This document shows positions 44,436 through 54,460 of a stretch of DNA of 64,000 bases, one piece after another. The notes under the pieces are model-generated. The model was not told the DNA's origin, searched no databases, and was given only the letters and a program-made list of their open reading frames with translations. Within the stretch, counting starts at the first letter, position 1. Every line of letters starts with the position of its first letter. The translations under genes were made by a program, and so were the position numbers. Source of the stretch: Blasia pusilla (taxonomy: Eukaryota > Marchantiophyta > Marchantiopsida > Blasiales); the NCBI GenBank assembly GCA_050084515.1, contig CM114274.1:20584001-20648000 (forward strand). The letters are read 5' to 3'.

Positions 44436-45101
44436 CTTACAGCAACAAAACTATGTGGAGCAACGACACCAAGAGCAGTACCAAGAAGAGAAATATTCAC
44501 AAACGAAGCATCTCTTGGTCATGACTCATCATATGGGAGCAATGTTCAAGAAAGACTCGACAGCAGATTGGTACATTGACTCCGGTGCATCAAATCACAT
44601 GACCTCAAAAGCGAAATGGTTTAGTAGTTTGGAGCCGGTGAAAGATCATGCAATTGTGCTCATAGGAGATGACACTCAACATCATATCACGCATACCGAC
44701 AAAGTTCCAATAGCATCAGATGGTCTTTGTGCTCTTGGAAATGTTCTCTATGTTTCTACTATTGCAAGAAATCTGATCTCTGTAGGACAGATAGTAGAAC
44801 AGGATTATCAAGTGAAGTTTAACGCAGATGGTTGTTTCATTGAAACAATGGATGACCAGACTACGACAGCCAAATGGAACTAGATCTGGCAGAATGTTCA
44901 AATCAGATATTTCTATGCCAGAGATTCAAACAGCAATGTATGATCAAACCGGCCAACAAGTCACAGATCTAAATGTCTGGCATAAAAGAATTGGACATAT
45001 GAATCTTCAAAGATTACAGAGTCTTTCATCATCTAATATACTAACAGGACTCCCTAAATTAACGAGTCCTGCTATGTTAGAGGTATGTCCTGCTTGCCAA
45101 G
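44436..45101 (+). pseudogene. Copia-2 protease and pre-integrase region (pol truncated)
   Basis: Protease: DWYIDSGASNHMTSKAKWF (about 44568-44625) with DSG active site, LGNVLYVSTIARNLISVGQI. In a shifted frame follow LNVWHKRIGHMNLQRLQSL and CPACQG, the HHCC pre-integrase zinc domain. The integrase core, RT and RNase H are absent; the sequence jumps at about 45101 to LTR sequence. Confidence 0.85.
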
Positions 45102-45255
45102 GGTTAGGGTTAGGATTGCTTGTACATACCATATATAATTGAGAAGAGGATCAGCCTCCACTCATTCTCTCATTGCAAATTTTGTTCTCCATGGTGGTGT
45201 GTGTGTGTGTGAGAGCTGTTTTCCACTAGTTATGCTTGTTTAGCACTTTTCCATA
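45102..45255 (+). mobile_element. Copia-2 3' LTR (5' half deleted)
   Basis: Matches the last 150 bp of the 5' LTR (GCTTGTACATACCATATATA to TTTTCCATA). The deletion runs from the pre-integrase domain to the middle of the LTR, removing most of pol. The breakpoint contains GGGTTAGGGTTAGG, shared with the LTR sequence TAGGGTTACGG, i.e. possible microhomology. Confidence 0.8.
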
Positions 45256-46540
45256 CGATAGCCCACACAGTAGCCAAGCACTCACCCTCATACGAGCTAT
45301 ACTTTGTCTCTACAATGTTGTTCGAGTAACTAGCATGAGCCACCATGAACTCTCTACCATCATTTTCATGATGGGTGAGCACGTCTCTAAGCCCCAACAT
45401 GCTCCAATCGGTATGCAACTGGAAAGAACGTCCTGTGATCGGTATCCTTAATATAGGTATGGACATCAATCTGTCCTTAAGCATTTGAAGTGCTCTCTCT
45501 TGCTCATCCCGCAAGTGCCACTCTTGATTTACCTTGGTCATCAAGGTTAGCAGCCTTGCAATCGAACTAAAACCCTTGACAAACCGTCGATAGAAGTTCG
45601 CCAATCCCATGAATGCACGAACTCAACTCACATCTTTAGGGCATGGAATGCGTGAAATAGCCTCTACCTTTGTTTTTAGCATACCAAAGCCCCTTGGGTA
45701 TATCATATGACCCAAGTACTCAATCTCGTCATAGAAGAACTTGCACTTTCCTCGATGTAGCTTTAGCCTATGTAATTGCAATCGTCGAAACACCTCCTCT
45801 AGATGTCGCTCATGCTCCTCAACCGTAGCGCTAAAGACTACAATGTCATCAATATAACACCTAGAAAAATCCAGAGCTACCAAGATCCTATCCATGACCC
45901 TCTAAAACTCAACCAAGGCATTCTTTAACCCGAATGGTAAGAACCGCCACTGGTACAAACAATCCTTTCGTGAGGATCGATGCCCCAAAATACAGTCTTC
46001 TGCTTGTCCTCCAATTTGATAGGCAGATGATAGTATCTGACTCGCAAATCCAATGAATTGAAGATCTTTGGATGTCCAATCACATCAAAGATCTCCTCAA
46101 GGATGGGCAAGGCATACCTATCAGACTTTGTCTGCCGATTGATAGGTCGGTAATCTCCACACATCCGCCTATCCGTCCACTTGCCATGCACATCCTTCTT
46201 GGCGAGCATGATAGTGGCATATGCATACTCTCCATGCGATATCTCTACTATTCCTGCTCCAACCAAGTCCTGGATCCTACTCTGAATCAGAGCCCTCTCC
46301 ATATCACTGTACCTATAGGATCGTCGGAAGATCGGCGTGTCACTCGACATCTCAATGCGGATCCCTAGATCCTTCACCGTACCCAAATCATACATACTAA
46401 ATGCAAAACAGCTCCTACAACTCCTAAGGAATTGGTGTATCCAACACCGCTCTCCTCCTATCAACTTAGGGCCCATATGTGGCTCCCAAGTCTCCATCGT
46501 GACTATAGTAGGACTCTCCGACACGGATGTCGGTGGTTGC
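45256..46540 (-). pseudogene. Family C reverse transcriptase and 5' part of RNase H, copy C2
   Basis: A 199-codon open frame (46524-45925) contains CFAFSMYDLGTVKDLGIRIE, MLAKKDVHGKWTDRRMCGDY, RPINRQTKSDRYALPILEEI and a LDLRVRYYHLPIKLEDKQKT block. A second frame (45895-45623) has DRILVALDFSRCYIDDIVVF (YIDD active site) and LHRGKCKFFYDEIEYLGHMI. The third (45610-45230) holds GLANFYRRFVKGFSSIARLL and VAHASYSNNIVETKYSSYEG, connecting to RNase H. Better preserved than C1, but split by two frameshifts. Confidence 0.88.
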
Positions 46541-46888
46541 TATTGTGCAATAGAACTTTCATCTCCACATGCAGTACCCAGAACCACGCTTGATGTCGTG
46601 GCTATCATCTCTTTGTGTACTTGCAAAACATCCCAAGAAGTCCAAGGGTGTCTCTCCCGATCACCCGTGGTGTGTCGATCTCCTCGGGTCTTGCCCCCAG
46701 CCACTGCCTCAACCGTCTCGGTAGGCATGCCGCTCACCAACGCAACTTTTGTGATCTGTCGCATCCTCAAACGATGTTGCTCAGCTACTCCTAAGCTAAA
46801 AATCCATGTCAAGCAATTCAGATCCATCGCCTGACGCAAGACATGACGGCGTGATACCTCCGATAGTGACGGTACTGCTGTCACTCAT
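46541..46888 (-). pseudogene. Family C linker between methyltransferase and RT (C2)
   Basis: A 114-codon frame: VPSLSEVSRRHVLRQAMDLN, RMRQITKVALVSGMPTETVE. It corresponds to 18731-19200 in C1, a segment of unknown role. It is split by the solo LTR at 46889. Confidence 0.6.
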
Positions 46889-48075
46889 TGTGATACCCAC
46901 AATTTTGTACTCTTGAAGAATATATCTTTTTATTCAACAAAGACTCTTGTATATTATGATTTTGATTATGATTATTGATTATTATGAAGAAGAATAAGTG
47001 AATCACTAAGCTCCTAAGACAAGGCAGAGAGATGGAAGATCAAGGATTCGCCTTAGAGGAGAATCAAAAGCTGTAACAAAGTATAAAGGATCAACGCGAA
47101 GCTCAACGAAGCTCTGTATACGAAGTACTTCGCTCTTAAGCGAAGCACGAAGAGCGAAGCACGAATAGCGAAGCACGAAGAGCGAAGCACGAATAACGAA
47201 GCACGAAGCACGAAGAAAAGGAAGAACTTCGTCCTCCGGAAATTTAGCGCAGCGAAGCTCAGCATGATTGAGATTCGAAACGACACATAGTTTAAACAAT
47301 TAGACTAGGAAAGGGCGCGACCCTTTGTATCAAATTAGTAGTTAGAAACAGTTTTGTACCGCGGATTCATAGGGATCGTAGGAAAAGCTAAGAGAACCAT
47401 AGATCTAGGTAGTTACAGATATTGAAAAGACACCAACTTCATCAAGAACGCTTCGGATCATACAAACGATCCTATTCTCGAGAATATTTAAGAAACAGGA
47501 CAGAAGCTATTATCATCATTTGCTCATGAAGTCCTTATGCTGTAGGAATGGTCCGAGCAAGAGAGTTGTACCCTCTCGAGCTTGTAGATACTTTGAAGTC
47601 TTCCAATTCTTGATGGAGTAGGAAAGCATTCATTCATTCATTCGATGTGCGATGCTTATGTCTGAATATTCTTTTGGTTTGCCGAATGAAGAGTGAATCA
47701 GAACCTTTCTCATCAATGGAATAATCAATATAAAGTTGTATGAAATCTGTTTGACAGAGAGTAACTGCCTGAAGACGGATTGAGTTCAAAGTAGGAGAAG
47801 CTTGACTTTATTCTTGAGGTCTCTGTGAGGTTCCGAGATGTCGAGAGAACAAATTGCCTGAGCGTCCTTTAAACTCCACTCGAGAGAATTGAAGAAGAAA
47901 ACATAGGTACTAAAAAGGATCGGAAGATGTTAATGGAATATTACATTTGAATTACATAATCAATTACACTTTTACAGCATAATCATCACTTTATACTCTC
48001 TTTTCATCCAACAATGATCCTCTTGGGGATCGAACTCTACAATTGACTGTAAATAAGAAACACTTAGATATTACA
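46889..48075 (+). mobile_element. Solo LTR B2 (family D gypsy) inserted in C2
   Basis: 1187 bp, TGTGATACCC to GATATTACA, with perfect target duplication CTCAT (46884-46888 and 48076-48080). Nearly identical to B1. A 14-bp tandem array, units AGCGAAGCACGAAK, lies at about 47150-47215 and is longer than in B1. Joining both flanks restores the family C methyltransferase C-terminus. Confidence 0.93.
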
Positions 48076-48080
48076 CTCAT

Positions 48081-48840
48081 GTAGGAAATCCCATCGCTCG
48101 CTCTTGCTCATCGGCGTTGGGCTCCACCAATCTCTATACATGGTCATCCCAAACCAAACCAGGTCCGGCCTCCTTGAATGCAAAGGAAGCGGGAAAACTC
48201 ACCAATGTGGGAAAGGCTGCTCGTGGCATGCCAATCCTGTTGACCACAATAGACGGCGGTCGATCATCCTGCCTCACTGCCTATGATTGACGGCCCGGAT
48301 CCAATATGGAATCCACCAACAAATTGTAGGGACGCTCCACTCTCGCATAAGCCCTCCGCAACAACTCATGTGGTACCAAGTTGGTCCACCAAAGACGCAG
48401 GCGGTGTGCTCTAGAACCTACACTCGCCGCATCTAACAACACTACCAAGCCGATCCATGCGCCCACTTGATGTACACTTGTCACCACGCGGGACCTTGAA
48501 TTGCCCAAAATCGGCACATTCTCCAAAATGTATGTTGGAGAACGAGGTTGATGCTCCTACAAATGTCGCAAGATCCGCATCATCTCCCAAACCAACCTGG
48601 ACCGAGCGTCAGATACCTCGTCCAACACTCGATTGGCCTTGACACGGCCAACCAGCAATGACCAAGTCTATGGTCCCTACCCGCTCTTAGTCCTGCGCCC
48701 CCAACAATGAAATGTCCCTCGATAGGGAACTCTGGTAACCCTGAATGGCGGACATAGACAATAAGTCGGGAAAATTGAGGCATAACAACGCCATATGATA
48801 AAGTGAAGCGTGCCTCGCAACATCATCAATTTCCAAATAT
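48081..48840 (-). pseudogene. Family C cytosine-C5 methyltransferase domain, copy C2 (motif I deleted)
   Basis: Motif IV IDLVIAGWPCQGQSS (about 48680-48635), motif VI MENVPILGN (about 48526-48500) and motif VIII LLDAASVGSRAHRLRLWW (about 48440-48385) are present in the same order as in C1. The segment ends in LLVDSILDPGRQS and, further on, a C-terminal region reaching 48081. Near 48835 about 500 bp present in C1 (20340-19950) are missing, including motif I, so S-adenosylmethionine could not be bound. Stops and frameshifts elsewhere. Confidence 0.8.
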
Positions 48841-49320
48841 AGGTAGTGTTATGCTAAATGTTGCTAAGGTCGCCATCTCTCCTTGCCGTCGCTCGATCAC
48901 TGCAGCTGTGAATCAAACTGGTAATGAGTAAGGCGCCCATCACATGACTGCCATCCTGGTTTGTAGGACGCTGACTCCTCCCAGTAATCGTGGGAAAACT
49001 CCATCGAGTATAACAATGCTCCACCAACCAAGACGTCATAGGACTCTGCATCAGTCATTATCGCCTTGGCTCGCACCACAGACTCATCTGTAGGATGTCC
49101 CAGGTGAATCCTCACCATGACCTCCTTTCGGGTGATGTACTGTGTGGTACTTGCTCCATCCAAGGATGTCTATATCCGGAATGGACAACGCTCCACATCG
49201 GCTCTCGTCAAGCCCAATCCTCTGAATGACGCTTTCCCCAACATCAAGGGTTGCGCTCCTAAATCCAACAAGATGCGCTGCGGACTAAAAGCTCTACCTT
49301 CGAGACTCACCAACTAGAAG
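48841..49320 (-). pseudogene. Family C protease region, copy C2
   Basis: Frame 49163-48897: MDGASTTQYITRKEVMVRIH, TDAESYDVLVGGALLYSMEF. Upstream (about 49270-49200) reads a degenerate DSGAQ site as LDLGAQPLMLGKASFRGLGL. This is the retropepsin-like domain between Gag and the methyltransferase. Confidence 0.7.
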
Positions 49321-51250
49321 ACCTCTCCTTGGTTATCCAGCAAAAAAACACCAAGAGAAGCCATGGCACGCTCTATCGCGGGTCTCGCAGGCATCTCCAC
49401 CATCCTAATAGCCGCAGCTTGCCATGAATCTAACGCGGACGACCCAAGCATTAGCTCCAAGGGCAGGTCCATCACCTCCTCTACAATCACCTTTGAATGT
49501 GATATAGGAACTCCAACTTCACGCTCACATAGCGCAGCATCCAACCAAAAACCCTTGGTGGGCGTACCTCCCAACGTCATAACATCGAAAGCAAAAAATA
49601 AAGGAGCGCGGTCCACAACGGTGGTCGTCCCCAACAACGTGCTTGACACATACCCCTCTTGAGCATCAGCAATAGGAGTCGTCGCACTTGCTTCTCTCAT
49701 TGCCCTCCGTGTCTGCACACCAGCAATATCACCAACTCTCCAAGAACTCTGATCATGACCCATCGATGGGGTCCTCATCGCCTCGGATAACGTGATAGAT
49801 TGAGGAAGCCTGGTTTGTTTCTTGGCTTCCCCTCATTGTGGATCCAACTCTACGACTGTTCCATGCGTCACAACTGCAGCGACCTCCATGTGGACAACCC
49901 CGCATATCCAACCAGGATCCTCCATATCTTTGGTTGCTCCATATGATGTCGATGCCACAGATCCGGCATCGCGTAACCTCAATGCCATAGGGGAAATCTA
50001 CTCCTTTAGCTGCTGTATTTGAGCAACCACCCCAACCTCACGCGTGGCATCTCCCCCAATGTGTCTAGGTGGTGGGACTCTACCTCCTCCATGAGCAACT
50101 CCACCACCCTGTCGGGCAACTCCAGCTCCTCGTCTCCCAACGGGACCACCTCGTGCACGATCTCTAGCCCACTCGGACCGGCTACTCGCTCTGGTGCTCT
50201 CTCTGGCCCTTGATTCGGAGGTAACTCATGATGTAAACTAAAACACTGGGTGCGTGTGTGACCATCTCCTCCACCATGCTGAGGCACACGTCCATGACCC
50301 CGACGAGTGCAATCATGATGATGATGGGCTCCATCACATGACCAACAAGTAATCGTATGCAGTTGCTGCTGAGCCACATATGAAGGTGCAGGTCTCTGTG
50401 GCACGGCCTCCCGGTATCCTCCCTGAGCTTGTGGTGCCACAGTCGACCTATCTCACAGTCCACGTTGGTGCACTGGTGGTGCAGATAATCGTGATTACTC
50501 TTGCCCAGAACCCATGGTGGCTACGCTCTCCTCAGCCATGTTGCGCTCAATGTTCTTGGCGGTCCTAAAAACATCTCTCAACATAGGGGAGGTGTTCATA
50601 AGAAGCACCCCCTCCCGTACCCGTGTCCGCAGGGTCCTGTCTAGCATCGCATACCATGATTGGATAACCTGAGCCTTTGTCACCCCCTGAGTGATGTTGA
50701 TCAACCGGCGCAAGCAAGTGTAAGCCTCATGCAAACTCTCGCCCGGGCGCCTCTGGAAGTCGTGGATGCTCCGCAACTTCTCTGTCTATACCCCCCAGTA
50801 GCTCGCCCTCAACTCAGCGAAGAACTCAACTACAGGGTGAACGCAAGACGAACCAGACTAAACAGTGCAACTGCTCGAGTCTGAGTGACCCTCCTAAAAC
50901 ATCACTAGTGGAAGAGGAAGTAGCCTCTCTTGACTCCTCCTCCTCATTTGGGAACGGCTCCGTCCATGATACATAGTGTGGGTCATAGAAGAGTCGCCAT
51001 GCGTCAATCTCCTAGGCATATTTGTGGGAGAACTCATGGTAATCGTCCATGGGCGCCCCCTCTAAATTTTAGAACATATCGTTCTATGGTGTAAATGGGT
51101 TGAACTCTCTAGAGTTCCTAGCCAGCTGTGAGTCACACCAACTCCTAAACTCTGTAATGAAGTGGTGTAGCTCTATAGTGCCTACAGCACCCAAAAACCT
51201 ACATGGCCCTCTACCCCGATCGTCCATCTCGTATGCCTAACTAGTAGGAC
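49321..51250 (-). pseudogene. Family C gag, copy C2
   Basis: N-terminal capsid-like block at about 51200-50900 (FITEFRSWCDSQLARNSREF, DDYHEFSHKYA). Then RSIHDFQRRPGESLHEAYTC, LRRLINITQGVTKAQ, AMLDRTLRTRVREGVLLM and a tail ESVATMGSGQE (50776-50495). The zinc knuckle CWSCDGAHHHHDC (about 50345-50300) precedes 144- and 154-codon frames with Gag-protease linker (VVPLGDEELELPDRVVELLM and ALDSWQAAAIRMVEMPARP). Retained in larger open frames than C3. Several stops. Confidence 0.75.
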
Positions 51251-52575
51251 CATTCAATGTGTACGGTGGATCAATAACACACTCCTCTACATGCTCCCCT
51301 TGGCCTGAAGACAACACAGAAGGAGATCGAGGTTGTCTCTCACGTGGAGACCCTCAAAACCTCGTACCACTCCGGGTAAACCCTCCAGAGCTCCTCTCAA
51401 GTTATCCCAAATTACTTCCCAATATCCAGAAATCCCTCACACGCGTAGAGTAAGAGACCAAAATGGATAACCTGCCAACAATGTCGATGTCGCTGCTTGA
51501 CAACTGCAAATCTTGACCCCAACTCGGTCATGAAGACAACTCCTCCAATCGGCAAGTCGTACTCCTCTTGTATTGACTCTTCTCAAACCTCCTTGATGTG
51601 CGGTGCAGGTCTAGCGGTCCAGTGCGGCACTGGCGGCATGGAACGGCTACAAATGGCACGACACTCTGGAATGGGGTGCGGCACTCGACGGCAAACCCTC
51701 CTGAATCAGAAATTCACACGCTCTGCTCCTTAGTGAAGGAGCGGCTCCGCGATCGAGACAATGCGGTGCAGCCACGAGCGGCACGCCACGGCAATCAATG
51801 GTGCGTTGCAGAAACGAGCGACACAGCACGATACTCGATCATCGTCGAGCCACTACCAATCATAACATAGCAACATGAAATGAAAACTCAAACACCATAA
51901 CGTGAGGTCAGCTGCCATCACTGGTTGATGACGAAACTACGATGACGATGGCGGCCAAACCAAACTTTATGGTGGTGGCGCTAGTCAAAGAATCAACGGT
52001 GGTCGTGGAAGACCCTCCACTCCGTAATGGCAGCAATGGCAACCAAGGGTGGACAACGGCCGAACGCGGCTCGAAGCAACGCTAGGCGGTAGTGGCGGCG
52101 CATCGTGGACGGTGACCGTTGACCGTTGATCGTGACGGTAGACCGTTGACCATCGACGATGATGGTTGTTTGTTGATGGCAGACCGTTCATAGTGACTAT
52201 GATGGCGACGGCCGCCCCCAGCGCGGTAGCCGGTTTAGGGTTTGAACAATTTAACCCTACAAATCGCCTAGTAGTGGAAATTTTGCAAGATTGACCATAA
52301 CTTTTTGGTCGCAACTACAAAATGCACATTGTTTAGTGCAAAGCGTGCACAGCTTCCTAATCTACGATGATATTAAAAAATATTTAGAATTTAGCATTCC
52401 AGAAAAAAATGACAGGGATTGATGTAAACCCCAATATCTCTTTCTCCTACACAAAATTTGGTAGCGCTTCCGCGCTAATTTCTCCCACAAAAAATGTAAA
52501 ACTTGTGGGAACACAAATTAGCAAGATACATGGTGCTCCCAAGAGCACTAGCATGCAGCAATCTGCCCCCATACT
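51251..52575 (-). mobile_element. Family C leader and 5' LTR part, copy C2
   Basis: 51251-52230 is the untranslated leader, with CCG-rich short repeats (51600-51850) and a stack of GACCGTTGA words (52100-52195: GACCGTTGACCGTTGATCG and related). 52230-52575 matches, inverted, C3 LTR sequence at 8430-8600 (GGGAGAAATTAGCGCGGAAG). The outer LTR end is cut by the copia LTR at 52576. Confidence 0.6.
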
Positions 52576-52887
52576 TGTGGAAAATTGCTAAACAAGCATA
52601 ATTGGTGGAAAACGGCTCTCACACACACACACCACCATGGAGAACGAAATTTGCAATGAGAGAATGAATGGAGGCTGGTCCTCTTCTCAATTATATATGG
52701 TATGTACAAGCAACCCTAACCCTACTATTAACCATAGTCTCGAGTTAGACTAACTGTGATTAACTAACCCTAGTTAAGATAATCGTGCTTAACTGACCAA
52801 CCAAGATTAAGCTTCCCTATTTCGTGTCAGTACCAAATGTAGCAGTTCAGGTATCTCATGAGCTTGATTGTAACTCAATCTTAAATA
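52576..52887 (-). mobile_element. Copia-3 3' LTR
   Basis: 312 bp, reverse complement of the other copia LTRs, with CACACACACA microsatellite and CTCCCCCTC (the polypurine tract complement) at its element-internal edge (52888-52897). Confidence 0.9.
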
Positions 52888-53472
52888 CTCCCCCTCAAGC
52901 TCATATCGATATCCCTAACGCCTAAATCCTTTCTAAATATCTCAAACTTATCTCTAGACAATGCCTTTGTAAAGATGTCAGCAATTTGCTGATCTGTATC
53001 TATATACACAAGATCAATTTCTCCTGCAAGCACTTTCTCTCTGATTAAATGATAGTGCATCTCAACATGCTTTGTACGAGCATGAAACACAAGGTTATTA
53101 GCAAGCTTGATGCTACTAATATTATCTACATATATTACACTAGGTCCTAAGTTACTAACACCAATCTCAACAAGTAATCGATGAAGCCACACCGCCTCAC
53201 ATGCTGCATTGGTTGCTCCTCTGTACTCAGCCTCTATTGAAGATAAAGCAAATATAGGTTGCTTCTTTGTAGCCCAACTTATAGTTGCGTTTCCCAAAGT
53301 TAATGAATAACCAGATGTGGAGTGTCGATCAGACACGCTTCCTGCCCAATCAGCATCTCTGAACCCGTGTAATTAAAAACTTGGAGAAGGTTCAAATTGA
53401 AGCCCGAATTGAATAGAGAATTTCTTATACCGCATAATCCTCCTCACAACATCAAGATGAGGTTTTCAAGGT
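52888..53472 (-). pseudogene. Copia-3 RNase H fragment
   Basis: A 151-codon open frame (53336-52881): SDRHSTSGYSLTLGNATISW, LSSIEAEYRGATNAACEAVW, YVDNISSIKLANN, KHVEMHYHLIREKVLAGEID and ADIFTKALSRDKFE. This is the complete C-terminal half of copia RNase H without stop, unlike copia-1. Upstream pol is missing, cut at about 53472 by family D LTR sequence. Confidence 0.9.
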
Positions 53473-54420
53473 GCTCTGTCTACAAAGTCAACGAACCTCA
53501 AGGAAGCTCAACGGAGCTCTGTCTACGAAGTGCTCCGCTCTATAACGAAGCATAACGAAGCAAGAAGAAGAAGAGAAAGAAGTACTTCGCTCTTGTACAA
53601 AGCGCGAATCACGAAGCACCTTAAACAAGAACAAAGAATGGAGTGCTTTGTCCTCAAGAAGTCCAGCAAAGCGAAGATAAGAATGATTGTGATTTCAAGC
53701 GACGCACGTCAGAACAGTTAGACTGGGAAGGGGCGCGACCCTTTGTATCAAATTGGTAGTTAATAAAATTTTGTTCTGCGGATTCACAAGGATCGTATGA
53801 AAAGCTCATAGAACCATAGATCTAGGTAGTTAAAAATGCTGAAGAGACACCAGCTTCATCAAGAACGCTTAGAATCTTTGGATCACTCCTACTCCAGCGA
53901 GTATTTAAGAAGCAAGACAGAAGCCATAATCATCATTCTCTTACGAAGTTCTTATGCTCTAGGAATGGTCCGAGCAAGGGAGTAGTACCCTCTCGAGCTT
54001 GTATACACTTTGAAGCTTTCTCATTCTTGATGGAGTAGTAAAGCAATTATTCATTCATTTTGATGTGCAATGCTTATGTCTAAGTATTCTTTTTGGGTCT
54101 GCAGAATGAAGAGTGAATCAGGCGAACCTTTTTCATCAATGAAATAATCAACAAGAGTTGTAGGAAATCTGTTTGACAGAGAGTAGCCTGCCAAGACGGA
54201 TTGAGTTCCAAAAGTAGGAGAAGCCAGCTTACATGTTGAGATCTGTGTGAGGTTTCTTGATGTCGAGAGGAAATCTACCTGAGCATGATGTCAATTCCAC
54301 TAGAGAGAATTGAGAAAAGATCCTTTGGGACTAAGAAATTCCACTAGAGAGAATTGAGAAAAGATCCTTTGGTACTAAGAAATTCCACTAGAGAGAATTG
54401 AGAAAAGATCCTTTGGTACT
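53473..54420 (+). mobile_element. Family D 5' LTR (truncated both sides)
   Basis: Matches the solo LTRs B1/B2 from the CGAAGC-rich segment on (AAGGGGCGCGACCCTTTG, TCATCAAGAACGCTT, GGTCCGAGCAAGGGAGTAG). The first 200 bp are missing, replaced by copia-3. The last about 100 bp and the primer site are missing too, replaced by a 44-bp tandem repeat that joins directly to the gag leader. Confidence 0.8.
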
Positions 54421-54425
54421 TCCGA
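54297..54425. repeat. 44-bp tandem repeat, three copies
   Basis: The unit starts CCACTAGAGAGAATTGAG and ends CTAAGAAATT. There are two full and one partial copies, with a G/T difference (TTGGGACT versus TTGGTACT). It lies at the LTR-to-gag junction and likely marks a repair event that removed the LTR end. Confidence 0.9.
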
Positions 54426-54460
54426 GGATCATATGCTTTGCTGAAGAGGGAGAGAGAAAC

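Noticed and set aside
46337-46834. 165-codon plus ORF opposite the family C RT N-terminus
   Set aside because: Antisense shadow of the 199-codon RT frame; contains no motif.
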